The notes under the pieces were generated by a model. That model did no database searches. It had not been told where the DNA came from and was given only the letters and a program-made list of their open reading frames with translations. The position numbers and the translations under genes were made by a program. Shown here piece after piece: positions 46,274-54,827 of a stretch of 64,000 nucleotides of DNA. This DNA comes from Geodermatophilus sp. DSM 45219 (GTDB taxonomy: Bacteria > Actinomycetota > Actinomycetes > Mycobacteriales > Geodermatophilaceae): NCBI RefSeq assembly GCF_900104025.1, contig NZ_FNIQ01000006.1, positions 310,001-374,000 on the forward strand, written 5' to 3'. Position 1 is the stretch's first letter. The number at the start of each line of letters is the position of its first letter.

Positions 46274-48989
46274 ACAGAGCACCCAGACCCCGCCGGCCGG
46301 GTCGCTGGACACGCCCCAGGAGGCCCCGCAGCCACCCGCGCACTGGGAGGCCGACATCATCGCCGCCGACGGCGGCACGGTGCACCTGCGCCCGATCCAG
46401 CCCGAGGACGCCGACGGCCTGGTCGGGCTGATGGACCGCAGTTCCGACCAGACCCGCTACTACCGGTTCTTCGGGCCGATGAAGCGGCTGTCGGACAAGG
46501 ACCTGCACCGCTTCACCCACGTCGACCACGACTCCCGGGTCGCCTTCGTGCTGGTGCTCGGCGACCAGGTCATCGGCGTGGGCCGGTACGACCGCTACCC
46601 GGGGACCGACGACGCCGAGGTCGCCTTCCTCGTCGAGGACGCGCACCAGGGCCGCGGGCTGGGCTCGGTGCTGCTCGAGCACCTGGCCGCTGCCGCACGG
46701 GAGCGGGGCATCACGAACTTCGTCGCCGAGGTGCTGGCGCAGAACAACCGGATGGTCCGGGTCTTCCTCGACGCCGGGTACACCCCCACCCGGTCCTACG
46801 AGGAGGGCGTCGTCCACCTCACCTTCCCCATCGCGCCGACCGAGACCGCCCTGCAGGTGGCCTACGAGCGCGAGCAGCGCAGCGAGTCGCGGTCGATCGC
46901 GCGGCTGCTCACCCCGTCGTCGGTCGCCGTGGTGGGCGCCAGCAACGACGAGGGCAAGCTCGGCAACGCCGTCCTGCGGCACCTGCTCGACCTCGGCTTC
47001 GAGGGGCCGGTCTACCCGGTCAACCCGGGCACCCGGCACGTGCGCGGGGTCCCGGCCTACGCCGGCATCGAGGACATCCCCGACGACGTCGACCTCGCCG
47101 TCCTCGCGGTGCCCGCCGACGAGGTGGCCGACGTCGTCGAGGCGTGCCGGCGCAAGCGGGTCCACGGGCTGGTGGTCATCTCCGGCGGTTTCGGCGAGTC
47201 CGGCCCGGAGGGGCGCGCACGCGAGCGGCAGCTCGTGGCCGCGGCGCGCGCCTCGGGCATGCGGGTGGTCGGCCCCAACTGCCTGGGCATCGTCAACACC
47301 GACCCGGCGGTGCGGCTCAACGCCAGCCTGGCGCCGCGGGTGCCCGGCCGCGGCCGGGTCGGCTTCTTCGCCCAGTCCGGTGCGCTCGGCTCGGCGCTGC
47401 TCGGGCAGGCGCGCAACCGCAACATCGGCCTGTCCAGCTTCGTCTCCGCGGGCAACCGCGCCGACGTCAGCGGCAACGACCTGCTGCAGTACTGGGCCAC
47501 CGACCCGGGCACCGAGGTCGTGCTGCTGCACCTGGAGAGCTTCGGCAACCCGCGCAAGTTCGCCCGGCTGGCCCGCCGCGTGGGCCGCACCAAGCCGGTC
47601 GTCGCGGTGAAGAGCGGCCGGCACGTGCGGCTGACCGAGGGGCTCGCCGGTACCTCGGTGGCGGTGCCGGAGGAGTCGGTGGCCGCGCTGTTCGCCTCCG
47701 CCGGCGTCATCCGGGTGGAGACGCTCGCGCAGCTGTTCGACGTCGGCACGCTGCTGGCCCACCAGCCGCTGCCCGCCGGGGACCGGGTCGCGGTGGTCGG
47801 GAACTCCACCGCCATGGGCTGGCTGGTCACCGATGCCGTCCTGGAGAACGGGCTGCAGCCGGCCCACGAGGCGCCGACCGACATCGGCGCCGGCGGCTCG
47901 GCCGAGGACTTCCGCGCCGCGCTGCAGGGTGCGGTCGACGACGAGGCGGTGGACGCGGTGGTGGCGGTGTTCCTGCCGCCGGTGAGCCGCGGTTCGGCCG
48001 AGTTCGGCCGCGCGCTGCGCGAGGTCGCCGTCGGTGCGGACAAGCCGATCGTCGCCACCTTCCTCTCGACCGAGGGCATCCCGGCCGAGCTCGTGCTCCC
48101 CGGGGAGGACGGGGCGCCGGCCCGCGGCTCGGTGCCGTCCTTCTCCACCCCCGAGCGGGCGGTGATCGCGCTGGCCAAGGTGGCGCAGTACGCCGCCTGG
48201 CGGCGGCGGCCGGTCGGTGAGGTGCCCGAGCTCGAGGGCATCGACGAGCAGACCGCCCGGGACGTCGTGCTGCGTGCGCTCGCCGCGGCGCCCGGCGGCC
48301 GGGCGCTGAGTGACGACGAGCTGATCGTGCTGCTGGCCGCGTACGGGATCCCGCTGCTGGGCACCCGCACGGTCACCGACGCCGATGCGGCGGCCGCCGC
48401 GGCCGAGCAGATCGGCTACCCGGTGGTGCTCAAGTCGACGGCGCCGTGGCTCCGGCACCGTTCCGACCTCGGTGGGGTGCGGCTGGACCTCACCGACGCC
48501 GAGGCGGTGCGGGCGGCCTTCGCGGCGATCCCGTCGGGCGACCCGGTGATCGTGCAGGAGATGGCCGCACCCGGCGTGGCCACGGTCGTCGAGATCGTCG
48601 ACGACCCGTCCTTCGGCGCGCTGGTCAGCTTCGGCCTCGGCGGCGTGGCCACCGACCTGCTCGGCGACCGCGCCTACCGCACCCTGCCGCTGACCGATCT
48701 GGACGCCGCCGAGCTGGTGCGCGCCCCGCGGGCCTGGCCGCTGCTCAACGGCTACCGCGGCTCCGAACCGGTCGACGTGGCGGCGCTGGAGAACCTGCTG
48801 CTGCGGGTCGCCCGGCTCGCCGACGACCTGCCCGAGGTGCTGCAGCTGAGCCTGGAGCCGGTCATCGTCGGTCCGCCGCACCCGTGGCACGGCGGGCGGT
48901 CGCTGGTCGTGGCCGGCGCCGCCGTCCGCGTCGGCCCGCCCACCGGGCGCGTCGACCCCGGACCCCGCCGCATGCGCAACCCGATGTGA
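46266..48989 (+). CDS. Pat-type protein acetyltransferase: N-terminal GNAT fused to ADP-forming acyl-CoA synthetase-like domains
   Basis: A 907-residue fusion. The GNAT domain at residues about 40-190 has the acetyl-CoA loop HQGRGLGSVLLEHL and acidic residues in DDAEVAFLVED. A succinyl-CoA ligase-like CoA-binding domain follows (SVAVVGASNDEGKLGNAVL, about 215-340), a flavodoxin-like ligase domain (RVGFFAQSGALGSALLGQ) and a C-terminal ATP-grasp (YPVVLKSTAPWLRHRSDLGGV). This is the Pat architecture with GNAT first, the reverse of the Salmonella Pat order but known in streptomycetes. It probably acetylates acyl-CoA synthetases on lysine; the coupled acuC would reverse it. Confidence 0.9.
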   Translation: MTEQSTQTPPAGSLDTPQEAPQPPAHWEADIIAADGGTVHLRPIQPEDADGLVGLMDRSSDQTRYYRFFGPMKRLSDKDLHRFTHVDHDSRVAFVLVLGDQVIGVGRYDRYPGTDDAEVAFLVEDAHQGRGLGSVLLEHLAAAARERGITNFVAEVLAQNNRMVRVFLDAGYTPTRSYEEGVVHLTFPIAPTETALQVAYEREQRSESRSIARLLTPSSVAVVGASNDEGKLGNAVLRHLLDLGFEGPVYPVNPGTRHVRGVPAYAGIEDIPDDVDLAVLAVPADEVADVVEACRRKRVHGLVVISGGFGESGPEGRARERQLVAAARASGMRVVGPNCLGIVNTDPAVRLNASLAPRVPGRGRVGFFAQSGALGSALLGQARNRNIGLSSFVSAGNRADVSGNDLLQYWATDPGTEVVLLHLESFGNPRKFARLARRVGRTKPVVAVKSGRHVRLTEGLAGTSVAVPEESVAALFASAGVIRVETLAQLFDVGTLLAHQPLPAGDRVAVVGNSTAMGWLVTDAVLENGLQPAHEAPTDIGAGGSAEDFRAALQGAVDDEAVDAVVAVFLPPVSRGSAEFGRALREVAVGADKPIVATFLSTEGIPAELVLPGEDGAPARGSVPSFSTPERAVIALAKVAQYAAWRRRPVGEVPELEGIDEQTARDVVLRALAAAPGGRALSDDELIVLLAAYGIPLLGTRTVTDADAAAAAAEQIGYPVVLKSTAPWLRHRSDLGGVRLDLTDAEAVRAAFAAIPSGDPVIVQEMAAPGVATVVEIVDDPSFGALVSFGLGGVATDLLGDRAYRTLPLTDLDAAELVRAPRAWPLLNGYRGSEPVDVAALENLLLRVARLADDLPEVLQLSLEPVIVGPPHPWHGGRSLVVAGAAVRVGPPTGRVDPGPRRMRNPM

Positions 48990-49000
48990 TCTGTCGTCAC

Positions 49001-49088
49001 CGATGATCAGGTGAGCTCACCGTCGCGGGTCCTGGCTCACCGTCGACGGTGAGCCAGGACGTAGGAGGATCAGCCCAGCTGATCATCG
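49001..49088. repeat. Nested palindromic element downstream of the acetyltransferase gene
   Basis: Outer arms CGATGATCAG (49001-49010) and CTGATCATCG (49079-49088) enclose the palindrome GTGAGCTCAC and a perfect 32-bp palindrome (49029-49060, half GTCCTGGCTCACCGTC). The element starts 12 bases after the stop. A large cruciform or strong terminator is possible. Confidence 0.85.
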
Positions 49089-49150
49089 AGGGCCCCGCCC
49101 GCGGCGCCGTTGCTCGCGGAGCGACCCACCTGCCTGGGCCGCTCTGGAGA

Positions 49151-49190
49151 CGGCGAGAGCCGGCCACCTCGCGGTGACCGGCTCTCGCCG
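49151..49190. terminator. Hairpin terminator after sigB
   Basis: Perfect 13-base arms (CGGCGAGAGCCGG / CCGGCTCTCGCCG) with a 14-base loop that can itself pair (CACC/GGTG), ending nine bases from the sigB stop. No T-run. Confidence 0.7.
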
Positions 49191-49199
49191 TGCCCGGGT

Positions 49200-50183
49200 T
49201 CAGGCCAGGTAGTCGCGCAGCGCGTCGGCGCGCTGCGGGTCGCGCAGCTTGGCCATCGTCTCGCGCTCGATCTGGCGGACCCGCTCGCGGGACAGGCCGA
49301 ACTGCTTGCCGATCTGCTCCAGCGTGCGCGGCTGGCCGCCGTCCAGGCCGAACCGGAGCACGACCACGTCGCGCTCGCGGTCCTCCAGCGTGGAGAGCAC
49401 GGTGCGCACGTCGCCCTTCATCATCTGGAACGCCACGGCGTCCTCGGCGACCGCGGCGTCGGCGTCCTCGATGAAGTCACCGAGCCGGGACTCCTCGTCG
49501 GCGCCCACCGTCTGGTCCAGCGACACCAGGTCGCGGGAGTACTCCAGCAGCTCGGTGATCCGCTCCGGGGTCATGTCGAGCTCCAGGCCCAGCTCCTCGG
49601 CGGTGGGCTCGCGCTCCAGCTCCTGGTGGATCCGGCGGCGGGTGCGCACCACCTTGTTGACCTGCTCGGCGAGGTGCACGGGCAGCCGGATGGTGCGGCC
49701 GGAGTCGGCCATCGCGCGGGTGATCGCCTGGCGGATCCACCACGTCGCGTACGTCGAGAACTTGAAGCCCTTGGTGTAGTCGAACTTCTCGACCGCCCGG
49801 ATGAGGCCGACGTTGCCCTCCTGGATGAGGTCCAGGAACGTCATACCGTGGCCGGTGTAGCGCTTGGCCACCGAGACGACCAGGCGCAGGTTGGCCTCCA
49901 GCAGGTGCCGCTTGGCGGCCTTGCCGTCGGCGGCCAGCGCCTTGTAGTCCCGCTGCAGGGCAGGGGTCAGCTGCCGCTCGACCAGCAGGCGCTCGGCGTA
50001 CAGGCCGGCTTCGATCCGCTTGGAGAGCTCGACCTCCTGCTCGGCGGTCAGCAGCGCGGTCTTGCCGATGGTGTTGAGGTACACCCGGACGAGGTCGGTC
50101 GAGACCAGACCGCTCGTGTCCGGCTCACGCCGGGGCGAGCGCACCTCGAGGGTGTCGGTGGTGGAAGACTGCAGCAGCGTCAC
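49200..50183 (-). CDS. sigB: RNA polymerase principal-like sigma factor, group 2 (SigB)
   Basis: A 327-residue sigma-70 factor: region 1.2 ([31 protein letters not shown]), region 2 ([47 protein letters not shown]), region 3 ([20 protein letters not shown]) and region 4.2 ([23 protein letters not shown]). It lacks the long acidic N-terminal extension of SigA and is highly similar to it in regions 2 and 4, as mycobacterial SigB is. Start GTG 50183 places the protein at MTLLQSSTT. The 249-bp gap upstream (50184-50432) should contain its promoter; no consensus box is convincing there. SigB supports stress and stationary-phase transcription. Confidence 0.93.
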   Translation of the reverse strand: MTLLQSSTTDTLEVRSPRREPDTSGLVSTDLVRVYLNTIGKTALLTAEQEVELSKRIEAGLYAERLLVERQLTPALQRDYKALAADGKAAKRHLLEANLRLVVSVAKRYTGHGMTFLDLIQEGNVGLIRAVEKFDYTKGFKFSTYATWWIRQAITRAMADSGRTIRLPVHLAEQVNKVVRTRRRIHQELEREPTAEELGLELDMTPERITELLEYSRDLVSLDQTVGADEESRLGDFIEDADAAVAEDAVAFQMMKGDVRTVLSTLEDRERDVVVLRFGLDGGQPRTLEQIGKQFGLSRERVRQIERETMAKLRDPQRADALRDYLA

Positions 50184-50432
50184 GATCTGTCTTCGTCCTT
50201 GCCTTCGTATCGGATGCACACCGTCGGTCGTCGATGGGCGACGGTGCACCCGGGCGTCGGGGTCCGGGCCACTCGCCCGGCCCTGTGCAGCCGGTGAGCC
50301 CCCGCTCTGTGTCCCTGTGGTACGCCCAGTCCAACGGCTTCGACCGGGCCGGGTGTTCCACGGATGCCCGTTTCACAGCAAATGCACAGGGCGTGTGTCG
50401 CGTCACGCTGCCTTACCCCGTCCGGACGGCGG

Positions 50433-50864
50433 TCAGACCTCCAGCAGCAAGGTCATCGGCCCTTCGTTCACCGACGAGACGAGCATCCGGGCCCCGAACA
50501 CGCCGGTGGCCACCTCGGTGCCGCGGCGGCGCAGCTCGGCGACCACCTCCGCCACCAGCGGTTCGGCCACCTCGCCGGGGGCGGCGTCGGCCCACGAGGG
50601 ACGGCGGCCCTTCCGCGTGTCGGCGTAGAGGGTGAACTGGCTGACGACCAGCACCGGCAGGCCCAGGTCGCCGACCGACCGGGCGCCGTCGTCGGTGGGG
50701 AAGACCCGCAGCTCGTGCACCTTGCGCGCCAGCGCCCGGGCCCGGTCCACGCCGTCCTCGCGGCCCACGCCGACCAGGGCCAGCAGCCCGCGGCCGATCT
50801 CGCCGACGACCGCGCCGTCCACCGTCACCGCCGCCGTACCGACCCTGCTCACCACCGCGCGCAC
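50433..50864 (-). CDS. dtd: D-aminoacyl-tRNA deacylase
   Basis: A 143-residue Dtd. The two active-site motifs are intact: SQFTLYAD(T) and the G-P-containing cross-subunit NEGPMT. It removes D-amino acids (and glycine from tRNA-Ala) wrongly attached to tRNA. GTG start with GGAGGA seven bases upstream. It is divergent from the truncated HhH-GPD gene copy and separated from sigB by 249 bp. Confidence 0.95.
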   Translation of the reverse strand: MRAVVSRVGTAAVTVDGAVVGEIGRGLLALVGVGREDGVDRARALARKVHELRVFPTDDGARSVGDLGLPVLVVSQFTLYADTRKGRRPSWADAAPGEVAEPLVAEVVAELRRRGTEVATGVFGARMLVSSVNEGPMTLLLEV

Positions 50865-50897
50865 CGGGACATCCTCCGGTCGGGCAGGATCGCGGGC

Positions 50898-51002
50898 GTG
50901 CCCACCCTGCGCCTCACCCAGGACGCCGCCGCCGACGAGCTGCTCGGTCGCGACCCGCTGGCCCTGCTGCTCGGGATGCTGCTGGACCAGCGAAGCGCTT
51001 AG
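50898..51002 (+). pseudogene. 5-prime remnant of an HhH-GPD gene
   Basis: A 34-codon frame (V-PTLRLTQDAAADELLGRD, then PLALLLGMLLDQ) ends at TAG after three unrelated codons. It matches the first 30 residues of the intact HhH-GPD gene at 51417. Over the last 40 shared bases only five differ, all at synonymous third positions. The remaining 160 codons are missing. It is read as the native start left behind when foreign DNA entered at or near base 50990. Confidence 0.8.
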
Positions 51003-51023
51003 CCAGTAGGTAGGGGACCCGCG

Positions 51024-51362
51024 ATGCAGGGCCAGTGGCACCGCACGTCCGCCGCGTACGGGCGGGATGCGGCCCTCAATGAGGCGGGCGCGGGCAGCGC
51101 CTGGGTGTTTCTCTGGTGCGAAGGCAAGGTGTCGAGGTCCACCGATGAGCCGCAGGACTCGGACGCTGTCGACTACGCCAGAACGCATCTCATCGAGCCC
51201 GCCGAGCGGGAGCGCCTCTTCGCCAAGGCACGACGCAAGGGGCGCACCAAGACTGTCGTCATGGCGGAGCGTTGGGAGGACGACCGCGGTCGTCCGCTCA
51301 TCGTCTTCTACGAGACCGGGCCCTATCTGCTGCCTGACCGTCCTGAGCCGGACCGCTTCTAG
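51024..51362 (+). CDS. Hypothetical protein with atypical composition
   Basis: A 112-residue protein (MQGQWHRTSAAYGRDAALNE...LPDRPEPDRF) preceded by a fair ribosome site (TAGGGGA). No family is recognised; it is predicted soluble with a charged middle (ERERLFAKARRKGRTKTVV). Its third codon positions hold clearly more A and T (gat, gaa, ttt, tct) than any neighbour. It lies exactly between the HhH-GPD remnant and the intact HhH-GPD gene. It is probably acquired DNA. Confidence 0.6.
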   Translation: MQGQWHRTSAAYGRDAALNEAGAGSAWVFLWCEGKVSRSTDEPQDSDAVDYARTHLIEPAERERLFAKARRKGRTKTVVMAERWEDDRGRPLIVFYETGPYLLPDRPEPDRF

Positions 51363-51416
51363 AACGCGGCTGGCCGTCGGTCGCCCGCGCCTTGCCACCC
51401 GGTGCACGATGTCCGA

Positions 51417-51998
51417 GTGACCCTGTGGTTGACGGACGACGACCAGGCCAACGCGCTGCTGGAGAACGACCCGCTCGCACTGCTCCTCGGCATGCTGCTC
51501 GACCAGCAGTTCCCCATGGAGCGGGCGTTCTCCGGGCCGCGGCTGCTGGCCGACCGGATGGGGGTCGACACGCTCTCGGCAGCCGCCGTCGCCGAGGCCG
51601 ACCCCGACCAGCTGACGGCCTGGTTCCAAGGGCCGCCCGCCGTGCACCGCTACCCGGGCTCGATGGCCGGCCGGGCGCAGGCGGTCTGCCGGCTGCTCGT
51701 CGAGCGCTACGACGGCCGTGCCGAGCGGCTGTGGGCCGACGTCCCCGACGGCGCGACCCTGCTGGCGCGGATCGGCGAGCTGCCCGGCTTCGGTGCGCAG
51801 AAGGCGAGGATCTTCGTCGCGCTGCTCGGCAAGCAGTACGGCGTGAACCCGCCGGGGTGGCGGGAGGCCGCCGGCGACTACGGCCAGGACGGCTCGCGGC
51901 GGTCGGTCGCGGACATCACCGGCCCCGAGTCGCTGGCCGAGGTGCGGGCGTTCAAGCAGCAGGCCAAGCAGGCGGCGAAGGCGGCCGTGACCTCCTGA
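51417..51998 (+). CDS. HhH-GPD-type base-excision repair family protein
   Basis: A 193-residue protein of the actinobacterial HhH-GPD family: DPLALLLGMLLDQQFPMERAF at the N-terminus, the helix-hairpin-helix LPGFGAQKARIFVALLGKQYGV, and PPGWREAAGDYGQDGSRRSVADI near the end. Such proteins resemble DNA glycosylases, but no substrate is assigned for this subfamily. GTG 51417 is chosen because it aligns with the start of the upstream remnant; an in-frame GTG 15 bases earlier exists. It may be a hybrid whose 5-prime end arrived with the inserted segment. Confidence 0.85.
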   Translation: MTLWLTDDDQANALLENDPLALLLGMLLDQQFPMERAFSGPRLLADRMGVDTLSAAAVAEADPDQLTAWFQGPPAVHRYPGSMAGRAQAVCRLLVERYDGRAERLWADVPDGATLLARIGELPGFGAQKARIFVALLGKQYGVNPPGWREAAGDYGQDGSRRSVADITGPESLAEVRAFKQQAKQAAKAAVTS

Positions 51999-52158
51999 GA
52001 TGCAACGCCGGGGTGCCTGCATCGCGCGCGATCCGGTGGCACGATGGGCGGCGGACCCCGGGCTGTACGGGGACCCGGGCGCCGTCGGGACGCCGGGCAC
52101 CGCAGCCCGCGGAGGGGATCCGCCGCACCCACGGGGGACGGCGGTAGGGAGGAAGCCC

Positions 52159-52500
52159 GTGGCCTCGAGCCAGCAGCCCGCACGATCCCGCCGACCGGAG
52201 CCGGTGCTCATCACCGAGGCGGCGCCGAGCCTGTCCGAGCAGCACGCGGCCCGGAAACGCCGGTACGTGCTCACCATGGCCGTCCGCGCCGTGAGCCTGG
52301 TCCTGGCGGCGGTCTTCTACCAGGTCCTCTGGCTGGCGCTCATCTTCGCCGTCCTCGGTACCGTGCTGCCCTGGATCGCGGTGATGATGGCCAACGACCG
52401 GCCGCCGAAGAAGAAGCTCGACGTGCACCGCTACGACCCGCCCCGGCCGGACCGGATCCTGGAGAACCCGGCACGCCCGGGCCGCATCATCGAGCACTGA
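52159..52500 (+). CDS. DUF3099 small membrane protein
   Basis: A 113-residue protein. The LITEAAPSLSEQHAARKRRYVLTMAVR segment is diagnostic of DUF3099. Two membrane helices (about residues 45-62 and 65-83) precede a basic proline-rich tail (RYDPPRPDRILENP). It is found near sigB in many actinobacteria; function unknown. GTG start after GGGAGGAAG. It ends at an interspersed hairpin. Confidence 0.9.
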   Translation: MASSQQPARSRRPEPVLITEAAPSLSEQHAARKRRYVLTMAVRAVSLVLAAVFYQVLWLALIFAVLGTVLPWIAVMMANDRPPKKKLDVHRYDPPRPDRILENPARPGRIIEH

Positions 52501-52566
52501 AGAAGGACCACCCTTCCCCCCCACGCCTCGCATGCTTGGCGCGGGCCCCTGAAGGGTGGCCGTTCC
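52501..52566. repeat. GC-rich hairpin repeat, copy 5 (DUF3099/psuK convergent junction)
   Basis: AGAAGGACCACCCTTCCCCC begins at the base after the DUF3099 stop and pairs with GGGCCCCTGAAGGGTGGCC, ending GTTCC six bases before the psuK stop. Arms match copy 1 closely; likely a two-way terminator. Confidence 0.82.
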
Positions 52567-52572
52567 AGCAAC

Positions 52573-53448
52573 TCACCTGGCGCCCGGCCGGGCGACGACG
52601 GCCGCCGCCCGGGCCAGCCCGGCCTCCAGCGCCGCGGCCGGGTCGCCGTCCGGGTCGCCCGACCACACGGCCAGCAGCCCGGCGGTGAACGCGTCGCCGG
52701 CGCCGGTGGTGTCGACGACGTGCGCCGGGTGGGCCGGGCGGTGCACCAGCCGGTCGCCCGCAGCCCACAGCGCGCCCTCGGCGCCCAGCGTCACGACCGC
52801 GACGGGATGGCGTGCCGCGAGCGCCTGGGCGGCCGCCGCCGGGTCGGCGCAGCCGGTGAGCAGCCGGGCCTCGTCCGCGTTGGGCAGCACCAGCGTGGCC
52901 GCGGCGGTGTCGGCGAGCCACCGGTCCACGCCGTAGCCGGCCAGCGGTCCGGTGGAGGCCGGGTCCACCGAGACGGTGCAGCCGGCCTCCGTTGCGGCCG
53001 CCAGGGCGGCGAGCCCCGCGGCGCGCGGCCCGGCGGTGAAGAGCGTGTAGCCGGACAGGTGCAGGTGCCCGCCGGAGGCCGGCACCGGGACGTCGCCCGG
53101 CTCCAGCGCCAGGTTGGCGCCGCGGTCGGCGAGCATGCTCCGCTGCCCGTCCGGCTCGACCAGGCTCACGATCGTCCCGGTGGCCGCGCCGGGGACCCTC
53201 CGTACGGCCGGCGTCACCCCGGCCGCGGTCAGCTCGGCGAGCAGGCCGGTCCCCGCGGCGTCGTCCCCGGCGCAGCCGGCGAAGGTGACCGGCGTGCCCA
53301 GCCGGGCCAGGTGGACGGCGACGTTCGCGCCGGCGCCGCCGCCGCGGGTGCGGATGGCCGCCGGGCGGTCGGAACCGGGTGCCGGGTGGCCGCCGAGCAG
53401 CACGACGACGTCGGTGGCGAGGTCACCGACGACCACGACGTCGCGCAC
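52573..53448 (-). CDS. psuK: PfkB-family carbohydrate kinase, probable pseudouridine kinase
   Basis: A 291-residue ribokinase-fold enzyme: GGGAGANVAVHLARLG in the substrate lid region and DTTGAGDAFTAGLLAVW with the catalytic Asp and anion hole near the C-terminus. PfkB proteins phosphorylate sugars or nucleosides. Because the gene starts two bases after the psuG stop, the likely reaction is phosphorylation of pseudouridine to pseudouridine 5-phosphate, the substrate of PsuG. Assignment rests on context. Confidence 0.85.
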   Translation of the reverse strand: MRDVVVVGDLATDVVVLLGGHPAPGSDRPAAIRTRGGGAGANVAVHLARLGTPVTFAGCAGDDAAGTGLLAELTAAGVTPAVRRVPGAATGTIVSLVEPDGQRSMLADRGANLALEPGDVPVPASGGHLHLSGYTLFTAGPRAAGLAALAAATEAGCTVSVDPASTGPLAGYGVDRWLADTAAATLVLPNADEARLLTGCADPAAAAQALAARHPVAVVTLGAEGALWAAGDRLVHRPAHPAHVVDTTGAGDAFTAGLLAVWSGDPDGDPAAALEAGLARAAAVVARPGAR

Positions 53449-53450
53449 GG

Positions 53451-54392
53451 TCAGCGGGGGAGCGCGGCCAGGGCGGTGGCGATCCGGCCGGCCAGCTCGG
53501 CGTTGCGCAGCACCAGCCGCACGTTGACCGCCAGCGTCGCGCCCTCGCTGACCCGGTGCAGGTGGTCCAGGACGAAGGGCGTCACCGCCTTGCCCCGCAC
53601 GCCGGCCCGCACGGCCGCCGCCAGCGCGTCGGCGATCACCCGGTCGTGGAGCGCGGGGTCCAGCTGCTCGTCGTCCGGCAGCGGGTTGGCCACCACCACG
53701 CCGCCGGGCGCCAGGGTCCGCCGCGCGGCGAGCACCGCGGCCGCCTCCTCGGGGGAGGACACCGCCCAGTCCACCGTCGAGCCGGAGTCGGCGACGTAGA
53801 AGCCGGGGAAGGTCGTCGTCCGGTAGCCCACGACGGTGACCGACAGGGACTCCAGCCGCTCCAGCGTCGCCGGGACGTCGAGGATCGACTTCACGCCCGC
53901 GCAGACGACCAGCAGCGGGGTGCGGGACAGCGTGGTGAGGTCCGCGGACTCGTCGAAGGTGTCGGCCGCCTCGCGGTGCACCCCGCCCAGGCCGCCGGTG
54001 GCGAAGACGCCGATGCCCGCGGCCGCGGCCAGCAGCGCGGTGCTCGACACCGTCGTCGCCCCGCTGCGACCCAGCGCCAGTGCGACGGGCAGGTCGCGCA
54101 CGGCCAGCTTGGCGAGGTCGGCGTCGGCGCACACCCGGTCCAGCCGGTCCGGCGTCAGGCCGACGTGCGGCACCCCGTCCAGGACGGCGACGGTCGCGGG
54201 GACCGCACCCCCGGCCCGCACCGCCGCCTCCACCTGGTCGGCCGCGGCGCGGTTCTCCGGCCGGGGCAGGCCGTGGGCGAGCAGCGTGCTCTCCAGCGCC
54301 ACGACCGGACGGCCGGCCGTCAGCGCGTCGGCGACCTCGGGGGAGAGCGCGGTCGTCGGGACGGCGGGCGAACCGGGGGAGGGCGGCGGCAC
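53451..54392 (-). CDS. psuG: Pseudouridine-5-phosphate glycosidase
   Basis: A 313-residue enzyme: VVALESTLLAHGLPRPEN, PATVAVLDGVPHVGLT, FATGGLGGVHREA, VVCAGVKSILDVPATLERLESL, YRTTTFPGFY and GKAVTPFVLDHLHRVSEG are characteristic PsuG segments, including the Lys/Glu active-site region. It splits pseudouridine 5-phosphate into uracil and ribose 5-phosphate. GTG start without a clear ribosome site. The psuG-psuK pair interrupts the usual DUF3039-DUF3099 neighbourhood, so it may be a later insertion. Confidence 0.94.
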   Translation of the reverse strand: MPPPSPGSPAVPTTALSPEVADALTAGRPVVALESTLLAHGLPRPENRAAADQVEAAVRAGGAVPATVAVLDGVPHVGLTPDRLDRVCADADLAKLAVRDLPVALALGRSGATTVSSTALLAAAAGIGVFATGGLGGVHREAADTFDESADLTTLSRTPLLVVCAGVKSILDVPATLERLESLSVTVVGYRTTTFPGFYVADSGSTVDWAVSSPEEAAAVLAARRTLAPGGVVVANPLPDDEQLDPALHDRVIADALAAAVRAGVRGKAVTPFVLDHLHRVSEGATLAVNVRLVLRNAELAGRIATALAALPR

Positions 54393-54470
54393 CCTGCCAT
54401 CATGGGGGGTGGGGGAGTCGCGCCCGTCAGGGCGCCTCCCGATCCCAGTCCCGACCCGAGGGAGCACCGC

Positions 54471-54701
54471 GTGAGCAACACCGACCTCCTCGAGAAGCCC
54501 GACGTCCGCGAGGGCGACACCGGGAACGCCAACGAGGTCTTCCACTACGTGCGCAAGAACAAGATCGCGGAGAGCGCGGTCATGGGCACGATGGTCGAGG
54601 CCCTGTGCGGCGAGGTCTTCCCGGTGACCAAGAGCCCGAAGCCCGGCAGCCCGGTGTGCCCGGCCTGCAAGGAGATCTACGAGCAGCTCAAGAGGGAGTG
54701 A
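54471..54701 (+). CDS. DUF3039 small zinc-ribbon-like protein
   Basis: A 76-residue protein: FHYVRKNKIAESAVMGTMVEALCGEVF and SPVCPACKEIYEQL give a likely C-x(n)-CxxC zinc site. Very conserved in actinobacteria, usually near sigB/sigA; function unknown. GAGGGAG lies six bases before the GTG start. Confidence 0.92.
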   Translation: MSNTDLLEKPDVREGDTGNANEVFHYVRKNKIAESAVMGTMVEALCGEVFPVTKSPKPGSPVCPACKEIYEQLKRE

Positions 54702-54827
54702 CCGGCCCGCCCACGGCGGGTGGACCGGTCGCGGGGCCCGGAGGGTCTCCCGACCGGGACACGGGCAGCGGCTCGACGGGGCAGGGACCGGCACGTGGCC
54801 GCGGCGCGGTCCGGGAGGACCGCGGTG

